Shown here: piece after piece, positions 36,918-46,937 of the stretch
Numbering within the stretch: the first letter of the stretch is position 1
How the letters are laid out: each line of letters opens with the position of its first letter
NCBI RefSeq assembly: GCF_000010525.1
Contig: NC_009937.1
Coordinates: 5,174,001 to 5,238,000, forward strand
DNA from: Azorhizobium caulinodans ORS 571
GTDB taxonomy: Bacteria > Pseudomonadota > Alphaproteobacteria > Rhizobiales > Xanthobacteraceae
Length of the DNA stretch: 64,000 nucleotides
Reading direction: 5' to 3'
The notes under the pieces: generated by a model
What the model was told of the DNA's origin: nothing
Databases searched by the model: none
What the model saw: the letters and a program-made list of their open reading frames with translations, nothing else
Position numbers and translations under genes: made by a program

Positions 36918-37532
36918 ATGCCAGCCTTTGCTTCCCGCGCGTTCTTCCTCGTCTTTCTTGCGCTCTCAGCCACCCCGCTTGCCGCCCAGACGCCTGACAC
37001 CACGGACCCCAAGGCCGTGCGTTCCGGCACCTATGCCCTTGATGCCGGCCATACGCGGGTGGTGTGGAGCCTCAGCCATCGGGGCTTTTCCACCTATAGC
37101 GGCCTCCTGCCCGCCGCCTCCGGCATGCTGGTGCTCGACCCCGCAAAGCCCGAGGCCAGCCGGGTGGAGGTGACGCTGAACAGCGCCGATGTCGCCACCG
37201 CTGATCCGCGTTTCGATCCGAGGCTGAAGGGGCCGGACTATTTCAACGCCGCCGCCTTTCCCACCCTCACCTTTGCCTCCAGCGCGGTGAAGGTGGAGGG
37301 GAGCAGGGCGCAGGTGACGGGCACCCTCACCTTTCTCGGCCAGAGCCGCCCGGTGACGCTGGACGTGACCTTCCACAAGGCCGGCATCAACCCCACGGAC
37401 AAGCTCTATCACGTGGGCTTCGACGCCACCGGCACCCTCACCCGTTCCGACTTCGGCCTGAAGACCGGCCTGCCGGGCATTGGCGATGCAGTGAAGCTCC
37501 AGATCGAAGCGGAATTCACGCAGAAAGAGTAA
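36918..37532 (+). CDS. YceI-family periplasmic lipid-binding protein
   Basis: A 204-residue lipocalin-like beta-barrel protein that binds polyprenoid or other lipids. The signal peptide is residues 1-24 (AFFLVFLALSATPLAAQ). The YceI core starts GTYALDAGHTRVVWSLSHRGFSTY and continues with DPRFDPRLKGPDYFNAAAFP, LTFLGQSRPVTLDVTF and LTRSDFGLKTGLPGIGDAVKL. The start at 36918 is favoured by a GAGGA ribosome site and by the signal peptide; the frame is open upstream to 36855. Its closeness to ispG may reflect isoprenoid quinone handling, which is speculation. Confidence 0.9.
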   Translation: MPAFASRAFFLVFLALSATPLAAQTPDTTDPKAVRSGTYALDAGHTRVVWSLSHRGFSTYSGLLPAASGMLVLDPAKPEASRVEVTLNSADVATADPRFDPRLKGPDYFNAAAFPTLTFASSAVKVEGSRAQVTGTLTFLGQSRPVTLDVTFHKAGINPTDKLYHVGFDATGTLTRSDFGLKTGLPGIGDAVKLQIEAEFTQKE

Positions 37533-37556
37533 GCCTGCGCGGCGTTTGAGCGTTGC

Positions 37557-37588
37557 AAGGCGCGGATGCGTCAGCATCCTCGCGCCTT
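37557..37588. terminator. Hairpin between convergent YceI and CoA-ligase genes
   Basis: AAGGCGCG-GATGC pairs with GCATC-CT-CGCGCCTT around a GTCA loop: a 13-bp stem with a two-base bulge, positioned 24 bases after the YceI stop. Likely bidirectional. Confidence 0.6.
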
Positions 37589-37599
37589 GACCCAACCCC

Positions 37600-38844
37600 T
37601 CACCCCACCGGCCGGCGGTCCTCGATGGTCTTGGCGTCCGCCGGCAAGGTACCGGGGGGGAGCGGCACCAGACGGCCACGCAGCTTGGTGGAGGCGCGCA
37701 GGTCATCCAGGAGGCGCTCCTGCGGCACGGCGGCAAGGTCCGCCGTCTCGATTTCGAGGATCATGTCGTCCTGATCGCCCGCGCGCTCCACCACGAGGCG
37801 GGCGCGGGTGACGGCGGGGTGCTTCTTCACCGCGCTCGTCACCTGCACCGGATGCACGAACATCCCGCGGATCTTCGTCACCTGATCCGCCCGTCCCAGC
37901 CAGCCGCGCAGGCGCGTGTTGGTGCGCCCGCAGGGGCTGATGCCGGGCAGCACGGCAGAGAGATCGCCGGTGGCGAAGCGCACGAGGGGATAGTCCTCTT
38001 CCAGCAGCGTCACCACCACCTCGCCGACCTCGCCCACTTCCTCCACCGGATCGCCGGTGCCGGGGCGCAGGATCTCGATGATGAGATGCTCATCGGCGAT
38101 CATCCCTTCCTCCGCCTCGCTCTCATAAGCGACGAGGCCGAGGTCCGCCGTTCCGTAGCACTGGCGCGCGGCAATGCCGGCGGCGCGGAATTCCGCCCGC
38201 TGGGCCGGCAGGAAGGCCTCGCCCGAGACCAGAGCCTTGGTGAGGGAGGAGATGTCCGCCCCCTCCTCCCGCGCGCGATCCACGAGGATTTTCAGGAAGG
38301 ACGGCGTGCCGCCATAGCCTTGCGGACGGATATCGGCGATGGCGCGCAATTGCAGGTCGGTCTGGCCGACGCCGCCGGGTACCACGGCGCAGCCGAGCGC
38401 ATGGGCGCCGCTCTCCACCATCGAGCCGGCCGGGGTGAGGTGGTAGGAGAAGGAATTGTGCACGATGTCGCCGGCGCGGAAGCCGGCCGCGAACAAGGCG
38501 CGGGCGAAGCGCCAGTAATCCGCCCGGCGACCCTCGGGATCATAGATGGGGCCGGGCGACATGAAGATGCGGGCGAGGCCGCCCGGTGCCGTGCCATTCA
38601 GGCCGCCGAAGGGCAGGCTTTTCGGCTGAAGCTCCAGCAGCTCGGACTTGCGGGTGACAGGCAGTTGGGCCAGCGCGGCGCGGCTGGTGACCGCCTGCGC
38701 ATCCAAATCCTTGAGCAGCGTGCCGAAATAGGCCGAGCGCCCCTTGGCGCGGGCGATCTGCCCCGGCAGCGCCGCCATGAGCGCCGCCTCCCGCGCCTGC
38801 GGATCGCGGGTTTCCAGGGCATCGAAATAGCGGCTCTCGGTCAT
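37600..38844 (-). CDS. Phenylacetate-CoA ligase-like AMP-forming enzyme
   Basis: A 414-residue adenylating enzyme of the PaaK branch, which activates aromatic or related acids to CoA thioesters. Family features include RKSELLELQPKSLPFGGL, IFMSPGPIYDPEG, IVHNSFSYHLTPAGSMVESG and PQGYGGTPSFLKIL. Also seen are the acceptor-core AARQCYGTADLGLVAYES, the hinge TGDLSAVLPG with RLRGWLGRADQVTKIRGMFVHP, and PaaK-type C-terminal LRGRLVPLPPGTLP. It is the last gene of the leftward transporter operon, so its substrate is probably what the importer brings in. The start at 38844 is used; the upstream frame runs into a palindromic repeat. Confidence 0.88.
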   Translation of the reverse strand: MTESRYFDALETRDPQAREAALMAALPGQIARAKGRSAYFGTLLKDLDAQAVTSRAALAQLPVTRKSELLELQPKSLPFGGLNGTAPGGLARIFMSPGPIYDPEGRRADYWRFARALFAAGFRAGDIVHNSFSYHLTPAGSMVESGAHALGCAVVPGGVGQTDLQLRAIADIRPQGYGGTPSFLKILVDRAREEGADISSLTKALVSGEAFLPAQRAEFRAAGIAARQCYGTADLGLVAYESEAEEGMIADEHLIIEILRPGTGDPVEEVGEVGEVVVTLLEEDYPLVRFATGDLSAVLPGISPCGRTNTRLRGWLGRADQVTKIRGMFVHPVQVTSAVKKHPAVTRARLVVERAGDQDDMILEIETADLAAVPQERLLDDLRASTKLRGRLVPLPPGTLPADAKTIEDRRPVG

Positions 38845-38900
38845 GGATACTCTCTTTGTTTGCCTCGTCTCGGCGGCCGTGCGCGCGGGCCCGGCCGTCA

Positions 38901-38952
38901 TACCCCCCTCCCTGCCCTCCCCCCTTGAGGGGGAGGGTTGGGGAGGGGGGTA
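38901..38952. repeat. Type B palindromic element (both arms fused)
   Basis: One near-perfect palindrome, TACCCCCCTCCC to GGGAGGGGGGTA, with a CCCTTGAGGG-type centre. It looks like a type B inverted pair collapsed into a single hairpin. It lies between livF and the PaaK-like gene. Confidence 0.8.
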
Positions 38953-39032
38953 GGACGCCATCCGTAACGGCGCACCACAGACCAACGCCTTGCTGCCCCC
39001 TCGATCAAAAACTCCGCCCTATCGCAGCCCCC

Positions 39033-39875
<843 letters not shown>

Positions 39876-39928
39876 GGTGCGGCTCCTGATGAGTGTTACG
39901 TCAGGTGGGTAAGGACGGCGCCCGGCCT

Positions 39929-40078
39929 GCCCCCTCCCCAACCCTCCCCCGCAGGCGGGAGAGGGAGTTTCCCCTGCGCGGACGACCGGCCGCGCGCTTA
40001 ACCCCACAGACAAAAGGCCCTACGCCCCGCGCAACGAGCCCCCTCTCCCGCTTGCGGGGGAGGGTTGGGGAGGGGGCT
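39929..40078. repeat. REPIN-like inverted pair, type A
   Basis: Two palindromic units in opposite orientation. 39929-39967 reads CCCCTCCCCAACCCTCCCCC, then a GCAGGC centre and GGGAGAGGG. 40037-40078 is its inverse, with CTCTCCCGCTTGCGGGGG and then AGGGTTGGGGAGGGGG. About 70 bases separate them. The pair fills the livF/binding-protein gap. Confidence 0.8.
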
Positions 40079-40158
40079 GCGCCAGGCGGAGCGGCGTGGA
40101 TGGCCGGGACAAGCCCGGCCATGTCGAGCCGCGAGGGCTCTCCTCGTCGAGCGAAGGC

Positions 40159-41445
40159 TCACCAGCCCAGCAGCTCGGACTTGCGGGGCAGGTTGATGGT
40201 GGCAACCTTCTCCAGCTTGATGGTGCCGCTCTTCACGAGGTCCGCCAGCGGCGCATCGGTGGGTCCGCTCACCACCGAGCGATAGAGATCCACCGTCATG
40301 GTGGGGCGATGGTCCGTGGCGGTCCAGGTGGAGGGGTTGCACACGCCCTCGGTACCCTTCGGCACCCAGTCCTTCTTCTGGTACATGCCCTCGGCGATCT
40401 TCGGCCCGGTGACGCCGCCATTCTTGTCGGCCCAGTCCATGGCCTCCTTCATGTAGAGCACGGTGCAGACCGCCGTCATGTAATGCACGGAGCGGTAGGC
40501 ATTGCCCGAAGGATCGGACTGCTTGGAAATGTCCTTGAAGGTGGCAAGGCCGGGCGCGCTGCCCTCCCAGGTGACGGCGGTGCGCACGGGGAAGACGACG
40601 CCGTTGGCGGCAGTGCCCGCGGCCTTCATGGCTTCCTCGCCCATGCCCCAGACATTGCCGAGGAACTGCACCTTCACGCCCGCCGCCTCGCAGGCCTTGA
40701 GCACAGAGATGTTGGAGCCGGCGGTGTTGCCGAGATAGGCGTAATTGGCGCCCGCCTGCTTCAGCGTCAGGCACTGGGCGGTATAGTCGCCGGGCGTGAG
40801 AGCGAAGGTGATGGGCTCCAGCACCTCGAAGCCCAGCTCTTTGGCATAGGCTTCCGCCGCCGCCTTGGGCGAATTCGGATAGGGGTGGTTGGCGCCCATG
40901 TGCACCCACTTGGGCTTGCCTTGCCCACCCTTGGCCTTCCAGTCATCCGCCGCCCACTGGACCATGGCGCGCGCGGCATCCGAATAGGACGGGCCGTAGA
41001 AGAAGTTATAAGGCGCGGCGCGCTCGCTCTTGGGGCCGCCCTTGCCGGTGGGGTCGGTCAGCGTCGCCGAGTAGGAGCCGGAATAATAGGGGATCTGCTC
41101 CTTGGTCACGAGCGCCACCAGCGCCTCGGTGTCCGCCGTGCCCCAGCCCTGGATGGCCACCACCTTGTCCGAGCCGGACGTCCACTTCTTGAAGGCAGCC
41201 AGGGCGCGCGGCACCTGATAGCCATATTCATTGAAGTCGGAATTGATGGTCTTGCCGTTCACCCCGCCATTCTTGTTGATCCAGGCGATGGTGTCCTGCA
41301 CGCCCTGACCGTAGGGCTGGCCGACGTCCGACGTGCCGCCGGAATAGTCCGCCAGATGGCCGATGTTGATGGTCTGCTGGGCGAGCGCTGGCGCTGCGAC
41401 GGTGAGGGCCAGCGCGGAGACGAGCGATAAAGCGGCGATCCTCAT
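40159..41445 (-). CDS. ABC transporter substrate-binding protein (type I, HAAT family)
   Basis: A 428-residue periplasmic binding protein. The signal peptide is residues 1-23 (ALSLVSALALTVAAPALAQ). The Peripla_BP_6 fold shows INIGHLADYSGGTSDVGQPY, then NKNGGVNGKTINSDFNEYGY, VAIQGWGTADTEALVALV, YAYLGNTAGSNISVLKAC and KDWVPKGTEGVCNP. It is longer than classical LivJ/LivK and lies with two CoA ligases, which suggests an organic acid or aromatic ligand rather than leucine. The start at 41445 is set by the signal peptide. Confidence 0.9.
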   Translation of the reverse strand: MRIAALSLVSALALTVAAPALAQQTINIGHLADYSGGTSDVGQPYGQGVQDTIAWINKNGGVNGKTINSDFNEYGYQVPRALAAFKKWTSGSDKVVAIQGWGTADTEALVALVTKEQIPYYSGSYSATLTDPTGKGGPKSERAAPYNFFYGPSYSDAARAMVQWAADDWKAKGGQGKPKWVHMGANHPYPNSPKAAAEAYAKELGFEVLEPITFALTPGDYTAQCLTLKQAGANYAYLGNTAGSNISVLKACEAAGVKVQFLGNVWGMGEEAMKAAGTAANGVVFPVRTAVTWEGSAPGLATFKDISKQSDPSGNAYRSVHYMTAVCTVLYMKEAMDWADKNGGVTGPKIAEGMYQKKDWVPKGTEGVCNPSTWTATDHRPTMTVDLYRSVVSGPTDAPLADLVKSGTIKLEKVATINLPRKSELLGW

Positions 41446-41532
41446 GGGGTGGTTCCTCTCTGTGGCGTTTCCTCGTGCCGGCCCGATGGTCTGTTGGCGC
41501 CCCGGTGTCGGCTCACTCTCATGATGCACGGA

Positions 41533-42603
41533 TCAGTAGGAGAAGGGATAGAGCTTCCAGTAAGCCTTGATCTGCCGCCAGCGGTGGGCGAGCCCATCCG
41601 GCTCGAAGATCAGGAACAGGATGATGACGGCGCCGATCAGCATTTCGCGCAGATAGGTGATACCGTCCTTCAGATGCAGCGCCTTGTCGATGGCGCTGCC
41701 CTGGAGCGCGCCAGCGAGCGCGCCGGTCAGCTCCGGCAGCAGCACCATGAAGATGGTGCCGAACAGCGATCCCATCACCGACCCCAGCCCGCCGATGATG
41801 ATCATGGCCAGGAACTGGATGGAGAAGAGGATGTCGAGCCCCTCCACCGACATGTAGCCGATGTAGTGCGCATAGAGCGCGCCGGCGATGCCGGCATAGA
41901 AGGAGGAGATGCCGAAGGCCATGGTGCGGTATTTGGTGAGGTTCACGCCCATCATCTCGGCGGAGAGATAATGGTCCCGCACGGCAATGAGCGCGCGCCC
42001 GTCGCGGCTGCGCATCAGGTTCGAGGCGCCGAGATAGAGCACCACGAAGAAGACGAGCACCACGTAGAAATAGCGATGGTCGCCCGACATGTCGAAGCCG
42101 AGGATTGTGAAGGGTGCCGCCACCGCCCCGGCCGAGCCGCCGGTGAACCAGGTGGCGCGCACGAAGAAGTCCTGCAGGATGAACTGGGCCGCCAGCGTCG
42201 CGATGGCGAGATAGAGCCCCTTCACCCGCGCCGCGGGCACGCCGAACAGCAGGCCCACCACCGTGGTCCAGAGGCCGGCGAGGATGATGGCGAGCGGCAC
42301 CGGCACCCCATGCTCGGCGAGGAAGGCGGAGGCAAAGCCGCCGAAGCCGTAAAAGACGGCGTGTCCAATGGAGATCTGGCCGGAAAAGCCCACCAGGATG
42401 TTGAGGCCGAGCGCCGCGATGCCGAGATAGCCGATCTGGATCAGGAGGCTCAGCAGATAGCTGGAGAGCACCAGCGGCGCGCAGGCGAGCGCCACCACGC
42501 CGGCCACGCAGAACAGCATGGAGAGGCGGGTGTCGAACAGCGTCTGGTCGGCGCGATAGCTGGAGCGGTAGTCGCCGCAGGGGCGCAGGCTTGTGGTCGC
42601 CAT
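41533..42603 (-). CDS. livM: LivM-type ABC transporter permease
   Basis: A 356-residue inner-membrane permease with eight or more hydrophobic segments. The family strings IGYLGIAALGLNILVGFSGQ, ISIGHAVFYGFGGFASAFL, VPAARVKGLYLAIATLAAQF and the coupling region SRDGRALIAVRDHYLSAEMMG are present, with MIIIGGLGSVMGSLFG near the C-terminus. Its ATG overlaps the livH stop (TGATG), so the two permease subunits are translationally coupled. Confidence 0.93.
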   Translation of the reverse strand: MATTSLRPCGDYRSSYRADQTLFDTRLSMLFCVAGVVALACAPLVLSSYLLSLLIQIGYLGIAALGLNILVGFSGQISIGHAVFYGFGGFASAFLAEHGVPVPLAIILAGLWTTVVGLLFGVPAARVKGLYLAIATLAAQFILQDFFVRATWFTGGSAGAVAAPFTILGFDMSGDHRYFYVVLVFFVVLYLGASNLMRSRDGRALIAVRDHYLSAEMMGVNLTKYRTMAFGISSFYAGIAGALYAHYIGYMSVEGLDILFSIQFLAMIIIGGLGSVMGSLFGTIFMVLLPELTGALAGALQGSAIDKALHLKDGITYLREMLIGAVIILFLIFEPDGLAHRWRQIKAYWKLYPFSY

Positions 42604-43496
42604 CAGACCCTCTCGATGTCGCGGGTGCCGAACAGGCCGTAAGGCTTGATCATGAGAATGACGATCAGGGCATAGAAGGGCGCGATCTCATAGAGATTGC
42701 CCCACTTCAGGAACTGGCTGTCGAAATAGTGGGCGATGTTCTCCAGCAGGCCGATGATGAGCCCGCCCACCACCGCGCCGAGGATGGAATCGAGCCCGCC
42801 GAGGATGACCGCCGGAAACACCTTGATGCCGAAGTAGGACAGCGCCGACGACACGCCGTTGACGATGCCCACGACGACACCCGCCACGGCCGAGACCGAG
42901 GCCGAGATGCCCCAGGAGAGCGCGAACATCTGGCGCACAGAGATACCCAGTGACTGCGCCACCTGCTGGGAGAAGGCGGTGGCCCGCATGGCAAGGCCGA
43001 TGCGGGAATATTTGAAGAACCAGGCAAATCCCACCATGATCGCGAGGCTGACGCCCGTGGACATGAGATAGGCGCTCTGCACCTGCAGCCCGAGGATCTC
43101 CACTTTCGCAACCGGGAAGATGGGCGGGAAGGGCTGAGCGAAGGTGCCGAACATCCATTTCATCAGCGCCTGGAAGAAGATGGACAGGCCGATGGTGACC
43201 ATGATCACCGAAATGATCGGCTCGCCGATGAGCGGGCGCAGCACCAGCACCTGAAGGGCGAGGCCGAACACCATCATGAAGGCGATGGAGATGAGGAAGC
43301 CCCAGATGAAGGGGATCTGCCAGTAGGTGAGCAGCCACCAACAGGCCCAGGCGCCGATGAGCAGGAATTCACCCTGCGCGAAATTCACCACCTGCGAGGC
43401 CTTGTAGATGAGCACGAAGCACATGCCCACCACGCCATAGAGCGTGCCGATGATGAGGCCGTTGATGATGAGCTGGAGCAGCAGCGGAGACGTCAT
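42603..43496 (-). CDS. livH: LivH-type ABC transporter permease
   Basis: A 297-residue inner-membrane permease. It begins LLLQLIINGLIIGTLYGVVG and contains VLIYKASQVVNFAQGEFLLIG. The coupling segment SRIGLAMRATAFSQQVAQSLG is followed by VFPAVILGGLDSILGAVVGG near the C-terminus. The start at 43496 is used because the longer frame crosses spacer DNA. It is preceded by a 661-base gap of repeats that separates it from the acyl-CoA ligase gene. Confidence 0.93.
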   Translation of the reverse strand: MTSPLLLQLIINGLIIGTLYGVVGMCFVLIYKASQVVNFAQGEFLLIGAWACWWLLTYWQIPFIWGFLISIAFMMVFGLALQVLVLRPLIGEPIISVIMVTIGLSIFFQALMKWMFGTFAQPFPPIFPVAKVEILGLQVQSAYLMSTGVSLAIMVGFAWFFKYSRIGLAMRATAFSQQVAQSLGISVRQMFALSWGISASVSAVAGVVVGIVNGVSSALSYFGIKVFPAVILGGLDSILGAVVGGLIIGLLENIAHYFDSQFLKWGNLYEIAPFYALIVILMIKPYGLFGTRDIERV

Positions 43497-43651
43497 CGGG
43501 CAGGCTCCAGAGCGCGGACGCGGAGGATCAGGAGAGATGCGGATGTCATGCTCGGTCGGGAGACGGGGGGCGGGAACGGCGCGACCTGGGGTGCTGCGCT
43601 TGACGCACGCCCAACTGCGCCGTGGGGGCATGGGGCGTGGCGCGCCCGGTC

Positions 43652-43827
43652 TGCCCCCTCCCCAGCCCTCCCCCGCAAGCGGGAGAGGGAGTTATGGCCC
43701 GCCCGGACAGGGCCGGGGACAAATGCGGCCAGCGTGTTGCCAAGTACGAGGCGGCTGAATGCGCCCGCGACAGGCCGCGAGCGCCGGAAAAGCCCTCTCC
43801 CGCTTGCGGACGAGGGTTGGGAGGGGG
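43652..43827. repeat. REPIN-like inverted pair, type A
   Basis: Forward unit 43652-43693 (CCCCCTCCCCAGCCCTCCCC, GCAAGC centre, GGGAGAGGGAG) and inverse unit 43788-43827 (CTCTCCCGCTTGCGGACGAG, then GGTTGGGAGGGGG). Confidence 0.8.
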
Positions 43828-43923
43828 AAATGGCGGACGGGTTGGCAAGCGCCCACTGGTTGCCCGATGGCGCGGGGCCATGGACCGCATCTACCTCCAA
43901 GCCGACCACAGCGGAGGGCGTCT

Positions 43924-44074
43924 TACCCCCCTCCCTGCCCTCCCCCTCAAGGGGGGAGGGTTTTGCCAAGTGAGGGATGACAGGGCGCGCGCCCACACCC
44001 GCGTTGCGTACGCCCAAGCCAGAGTGCCGCGCCCCCTCCCCCCTTGAGGGGGAGGGCCGGGGAGGGGGGTAGGA
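43924..44074. repeat. REPIN-like inverted pair, type B
   Basis: Forward unit 43924-43963 (ACCCCCCTCCCTGCCCTCCC, CTCAAGG centre) and inverse unit 44031-44074 (CCCCCTTGAGGGGGAGGG, then CCGGGGAGGGGGGTA). It directly follows the type A pair. Confidence 0.8.
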
Positions 44075-44157
44075 CGGCCGGCCGAGAACGCGGGACCAAG
44101 GACCGGGAGCATCCGGCCCCGCGCGCCCGATCGCGTCCGCATCCCTCGCGCCCCCCA

Positions 44158-46116
44158 TCACGCCGCCCTCCTCTTGCCCGCGCCCGCCGGAGGCGCGTCG
44201 GTGAGATGGGTCACGTTCAGAACGGTACGGATGCGCTGCTTGGTGCCGTCCTGGAAGGCGATGGTGGTGTCCACGTCGATCTTGCGGTCGCCGCGATACA
44301 TGGCGTCGATGATCTCGCCATAGCGCTCGTTGATGACGCCGCGTCGCACCTTGCGGGTGCGGGTCAGTTCGCCGTCGTCCGCATCCAGTTCCTTGTAGAG
44401 CAGCACGAAGCGCGAGAGGCGTTGCTTCTCCGCCAGCGTGCGGTTCACCTGCTCCACCTCGGCGCGGATCAGTTCCGTCACCTCCGGGCGGGAGGAAAGG
44501 TCGGTGTAGGTGGTAAACGAGATGCGGTTCTTCTCGGCCCATTTGGAGACGATGGGGAAGCGGATGCAGATGATGGCCGCGAGGCTCTCGCGCCCATCGC
44601 CCAGGACCACCGCCTCGGCCACGTAAGGCGAGAATTTCAGCTTGTTCTCGATGTACTGCGGAGAGAAGCGGTCGCCCTGCGCCGTGCGGGCGAGATCGCG
44701 CACCCGGTCGATGACGACGAGGTGACCGCGCTTGTCGAAATAGCCGGCATCGCCGGTGCGCAGCCAGCCTTCCGCATCGAGCGACTTCGCGGTCTCCTCC
44801 TCATTGAGATAATAGCCCGCGAAGGCATTGCCGTGCCGGGTCACGATCTCGCCGAGGCCGTTGGGGTCGGGATCGTCAATGCGCAGGTCCACGCCCTCGA
44901 ACGGCTTGCCCACCGTGTCGAAATCCACGTCGTCCGCCGTGTGCAGCGTGTAGGCGCCGAGCAGCTCCGTCTGGCCATAGAGCTGGCGCATGGGCACGCC
45001 GAGGGCGAGGAAGAAGCGGAAGGTGTCCGGCCCCAGCGCCGCCCCGCCGGTGGCGGCGGAGGTGAGGTGGGAGAAGCCGAGCCGGTCGCGCAGGGCGCGG
45101 AACAGCAGGAAGTCTGCAACCGGCGAGCGGCGCCCTTCATCCAGCGCCTTGAGGCCGAGCTTCATGCCGTAATCGAACATGGCGCGCTTGAGGGGCGAAG
45201 CATCCATGATGCGGGCGCGCACATCAGCGGCGATCTGCTCCCACACGCGGGGGGCAAAGAGCACGAAGGTGGGGCCGATCTCCCGCATGTCGGCCATGGT
45301 GGTCTCCGGCTCCTCCACGAAGTTCACCTTCATGCGGGAGATGAGCGCCTGACCAAAGGCGTAGATCTGCTCCATGATCCAGGGCATCTGGAGCACGGAG
45401 ACATATTCATCCTGCGGCCCGCGTGGATCGGCCTTCAGATAGGCCGCGCAATGGCGCACCAGAGCCCCGCCGGTGAGCATGGCAAGCTTTGGATGGGACG
45501 TGGTGCCCGAAGTGGTGCAGAGGATGGAGACGTCGGTGCCCTGCCCCGCCGCCACCAGTTCGCCGTAGCGTCCCGGCTCCCGTTTGGCGTGTTCCGCACC
45601 GCGCGCCTCGATCTCGGAGAGCGCCACAAGGCGCGGATCGTCATATTTGCGCAGGCCGCGCGGATCGGAATAGACGATGTGCCGCACGGTCGGGATCTGC
45701 TCGCCCAGTTGGAGCAGCTTGTCTACCTGCTCCTCATCCTCGGCAAAGATCACCCGCACGCCGGCATAGGTGATGAGATAGGCCACCTCTTCGGCCAGCG
45801 CGTCGCGGTAGATGCCGAGCGACATCCCCCGTACCGCATGGGCGGCGATCTCGCCCATCAGCCATTCGGGCCGGTTGTCACCGATGAGTGCCACCACGTC
45901 GCCAGGGCCGACGCCCAGTTCCGTGAGGCCGAGCGCCATGTGGCGCACCCGCGCCTCGACTTCGGCCCAGGTGAAGGCGTTCCAGATGCCGAACTTCTTC
46001 TCTCGGAGCCACACATCACCGCCATGGGCAGCCGCATTGTGGGCGAGCAGCTTGGGAAAAGTGTCGAGAACGGAGACATCCGGATAGGCTTGTGTCAGGG
46101 CATGTGCCGTGGTCAT
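44158..46116 (-). CDS. AMP-dependent long-chain-type acyl-CoA synthetase
   Basis: A 652-residue adenylate-forming ligase. Motifs are the phosphate loop CTTSGTTSHPKLAML, the adenine motif QLYGQTELLGAYT (with the GGAALGP region before it), and EGWLRTGDAGYFDKRGHLVV. The hinge DRVRDLARTAQGDRFSPQYI follows. The size and the insertions resemble long-chain or bile-acid/aromatic CoA ligases that travel with HAAT transporters. The substrate cannot be read. Its start lies eight bases after livG, so it is part of the same transcript. The start at 46116 begins MTTAHALTQAYPDVS. Confidence 0.9.
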   Translation of the reverse strand: MTTAHALTQAYPDVSVLDTFPKLLAHNAAAHGGDVWLREKKFGIWNAFTWAEVEARVRHMALGLTELGVGPGDVVALIGDNRPEWLMGEIAAHAVRGMSLGIYRDALAEEVAYLITYAGVRVIFAEDEEQVDKLLQLGEQIPTVRHIVYSDPRGLRKYDDPRLVALSEIEARGAEHAKREPGRYGELVAAGQGTDVSILCTTSGTTSHPKLAMLTGGALVRHCAAYLKADPRGPQDEYVSVLQMPWIMEQIYAFGQALISRMKVNFVEEPETTMADMREIGPTFVLFAPRVWEQIAADVRARIMDASPLKRAMFDYGMKLGLKALDEGRRSPVADFLLFRALRDRLGFSHLTSAATGGAALGPDTFRFFLALGVPMRQLYGQTELLGAYTLHTADDVDFDTVGKPFEGVDLRIDDPDPNGLGEIVTRHGNAFAGYYLNEEETAKSLDAEGWLRTGDAGYFDKRGHLVVIDRVRDLARTAQGDRFSPQYIENKLKFSPYVAEAVVLGDGRESLAAIICIRFPIVSKWAEKNRISFTTYTDLSSRPEVTELIRAEVEQVNRTLAEKQRLSRFVLLYKELDADDGELTRTRKVRRGVINERYGEIIDAMYRGDRKIDVDTTIAFQDGTKQRIRTVLNVTHLTDAPPAGAGKRRAA

Positions 46117-46124
46117 GGCCGGCC

Positions 46125-46937
46125 TCACGCGGACAGGGCCTGAGGGGTGGCGGGCTCGATCTCGGGGTCTTCCTCGCCGAGATAGGCCTTGCGCACATGC
46201 GGGTCCGCCAGCACGTCGGCGGGCTGGCCGTGGGCGATCTTGCGGCCGAAATCCAGCACCATCACGCGGTGCGAAATGTCCATCACCACCCCCATGTCGT
46301 GCTCGATCATGATGATGGTCATGCCCCATTCCTCGTTGAGGTCCACGATGTAGCGGGCCATGTCCTCCTTCTCTTCGAGGTTCATGCCCGCCATGGGCTC
46401 GTCGAGGAGGATGAGTTCGGGCTCAAGAGCCACCGCGCGCGCCAGCTCCACCCGCTTGCGCAGACCGTAGGAGAGCGTGCCGGCGGTCGCCTTCCGCACA
46501 TGCTGGATGTCAAGGAAATCAATGACATCCTCCACCTTGCGGCGGTGCTCCAGCTCTTCCTTCTGCGCCCCGCCGAACCAGTAGAGCGCGCCGGTGAGGA
46601 AATTGTTCTTCAGGAGGTGGTGGCGGCCGACCATGATGTTGTCGAGCACGCTCATATGGTGGAACAGGGCCAGGTTCTGGAACGTGCGGCCGATGCCGAT
46701 GGCGGCGCGCCGGTTGGGCTTCAGGCGCGTAATGTCGCGTCCGCCGAAGAAGATCTTCCCCTCGCTCGGCGAATAGCGCCCGGAAATGCAGTTCAGCAGC
46801 GATGTCTTGCCGGCGCCATTGGGGCCGATGATGGAGAAGAGCTCGCCCTTCTCCACGGAAAACGAGACGTCGCTCAGCGCCCTGAGGCCGCCAAAGCGCA
46901 GCGAGACGTCACGCACGTCGAGTAGCGTGGTGCCCAA
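46125..46937 (-). CDS. livG: LivG-type ABC transporter ATP-binding protein
   Basis: A 270-residue ATPase, the first gene of the leftward operon. Walker A is IIGPNGAGKTSLLNCISGRY, the Q-loop region GIGRTFQNLALFHHMSV, the signature LSYGLRKRVELARAVALEP (degenerate LSYGL form), and Walker B LILLDEPMAGMNLEEKEDM, followed by IIMIEHDMGVVMDIS. The start is taken as TTG at 46937, where AGGGAGGA stands four bases before it and the family's N-terminus begins (GTTLLDVRDVSLRF). An ATG at 47009 would add a 24-residue basic leader without a ribosome site. Confidence 0.9.
   Translation of the reverse strand: MGTTLLDVRDVSLRFGGLRALSDVSFSVEKGELFSIIGPNGAGKTSLLNCISGRYSPSEGKIFFGGRDITRLKPNRRAAIGIGRTFQNLALFHHMSVLDNIMVGRHHLLKNNFLTGALYWFGGAQKEELEHRRKVEDVIDFLDIQHVRKATAGTLSYGLRKRVELARAVALEPELILLDEPMAGMNLEEKEDMARYIVDLNEEWGMTIIMIEHDMGVVMDISHRVMVLDFGRKIAHGQPADVLADPHVRKAYLGEEDPEIEPATPQALSA

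Larger units (their letters stand above)
43497..44157. other. Repeat-filled gap between livH and the acyl-CoA ligase gene
   Basis: 661 bases with no credible gene. Almost all of 43652-44074 is a type A pair followed by a type B pair of palindromic repeats. Reading frames here give artefactual peptides with PSPASGRG or SRGEG strings. Confidence 0.8.

Noticed and set aside
44044-46143. 699-codon plus-strand frame opposite the acyl-CoA ligase
   Set aside because: The minus strand has all AMP-ligase motifs. The plus frame is a shadow of it.
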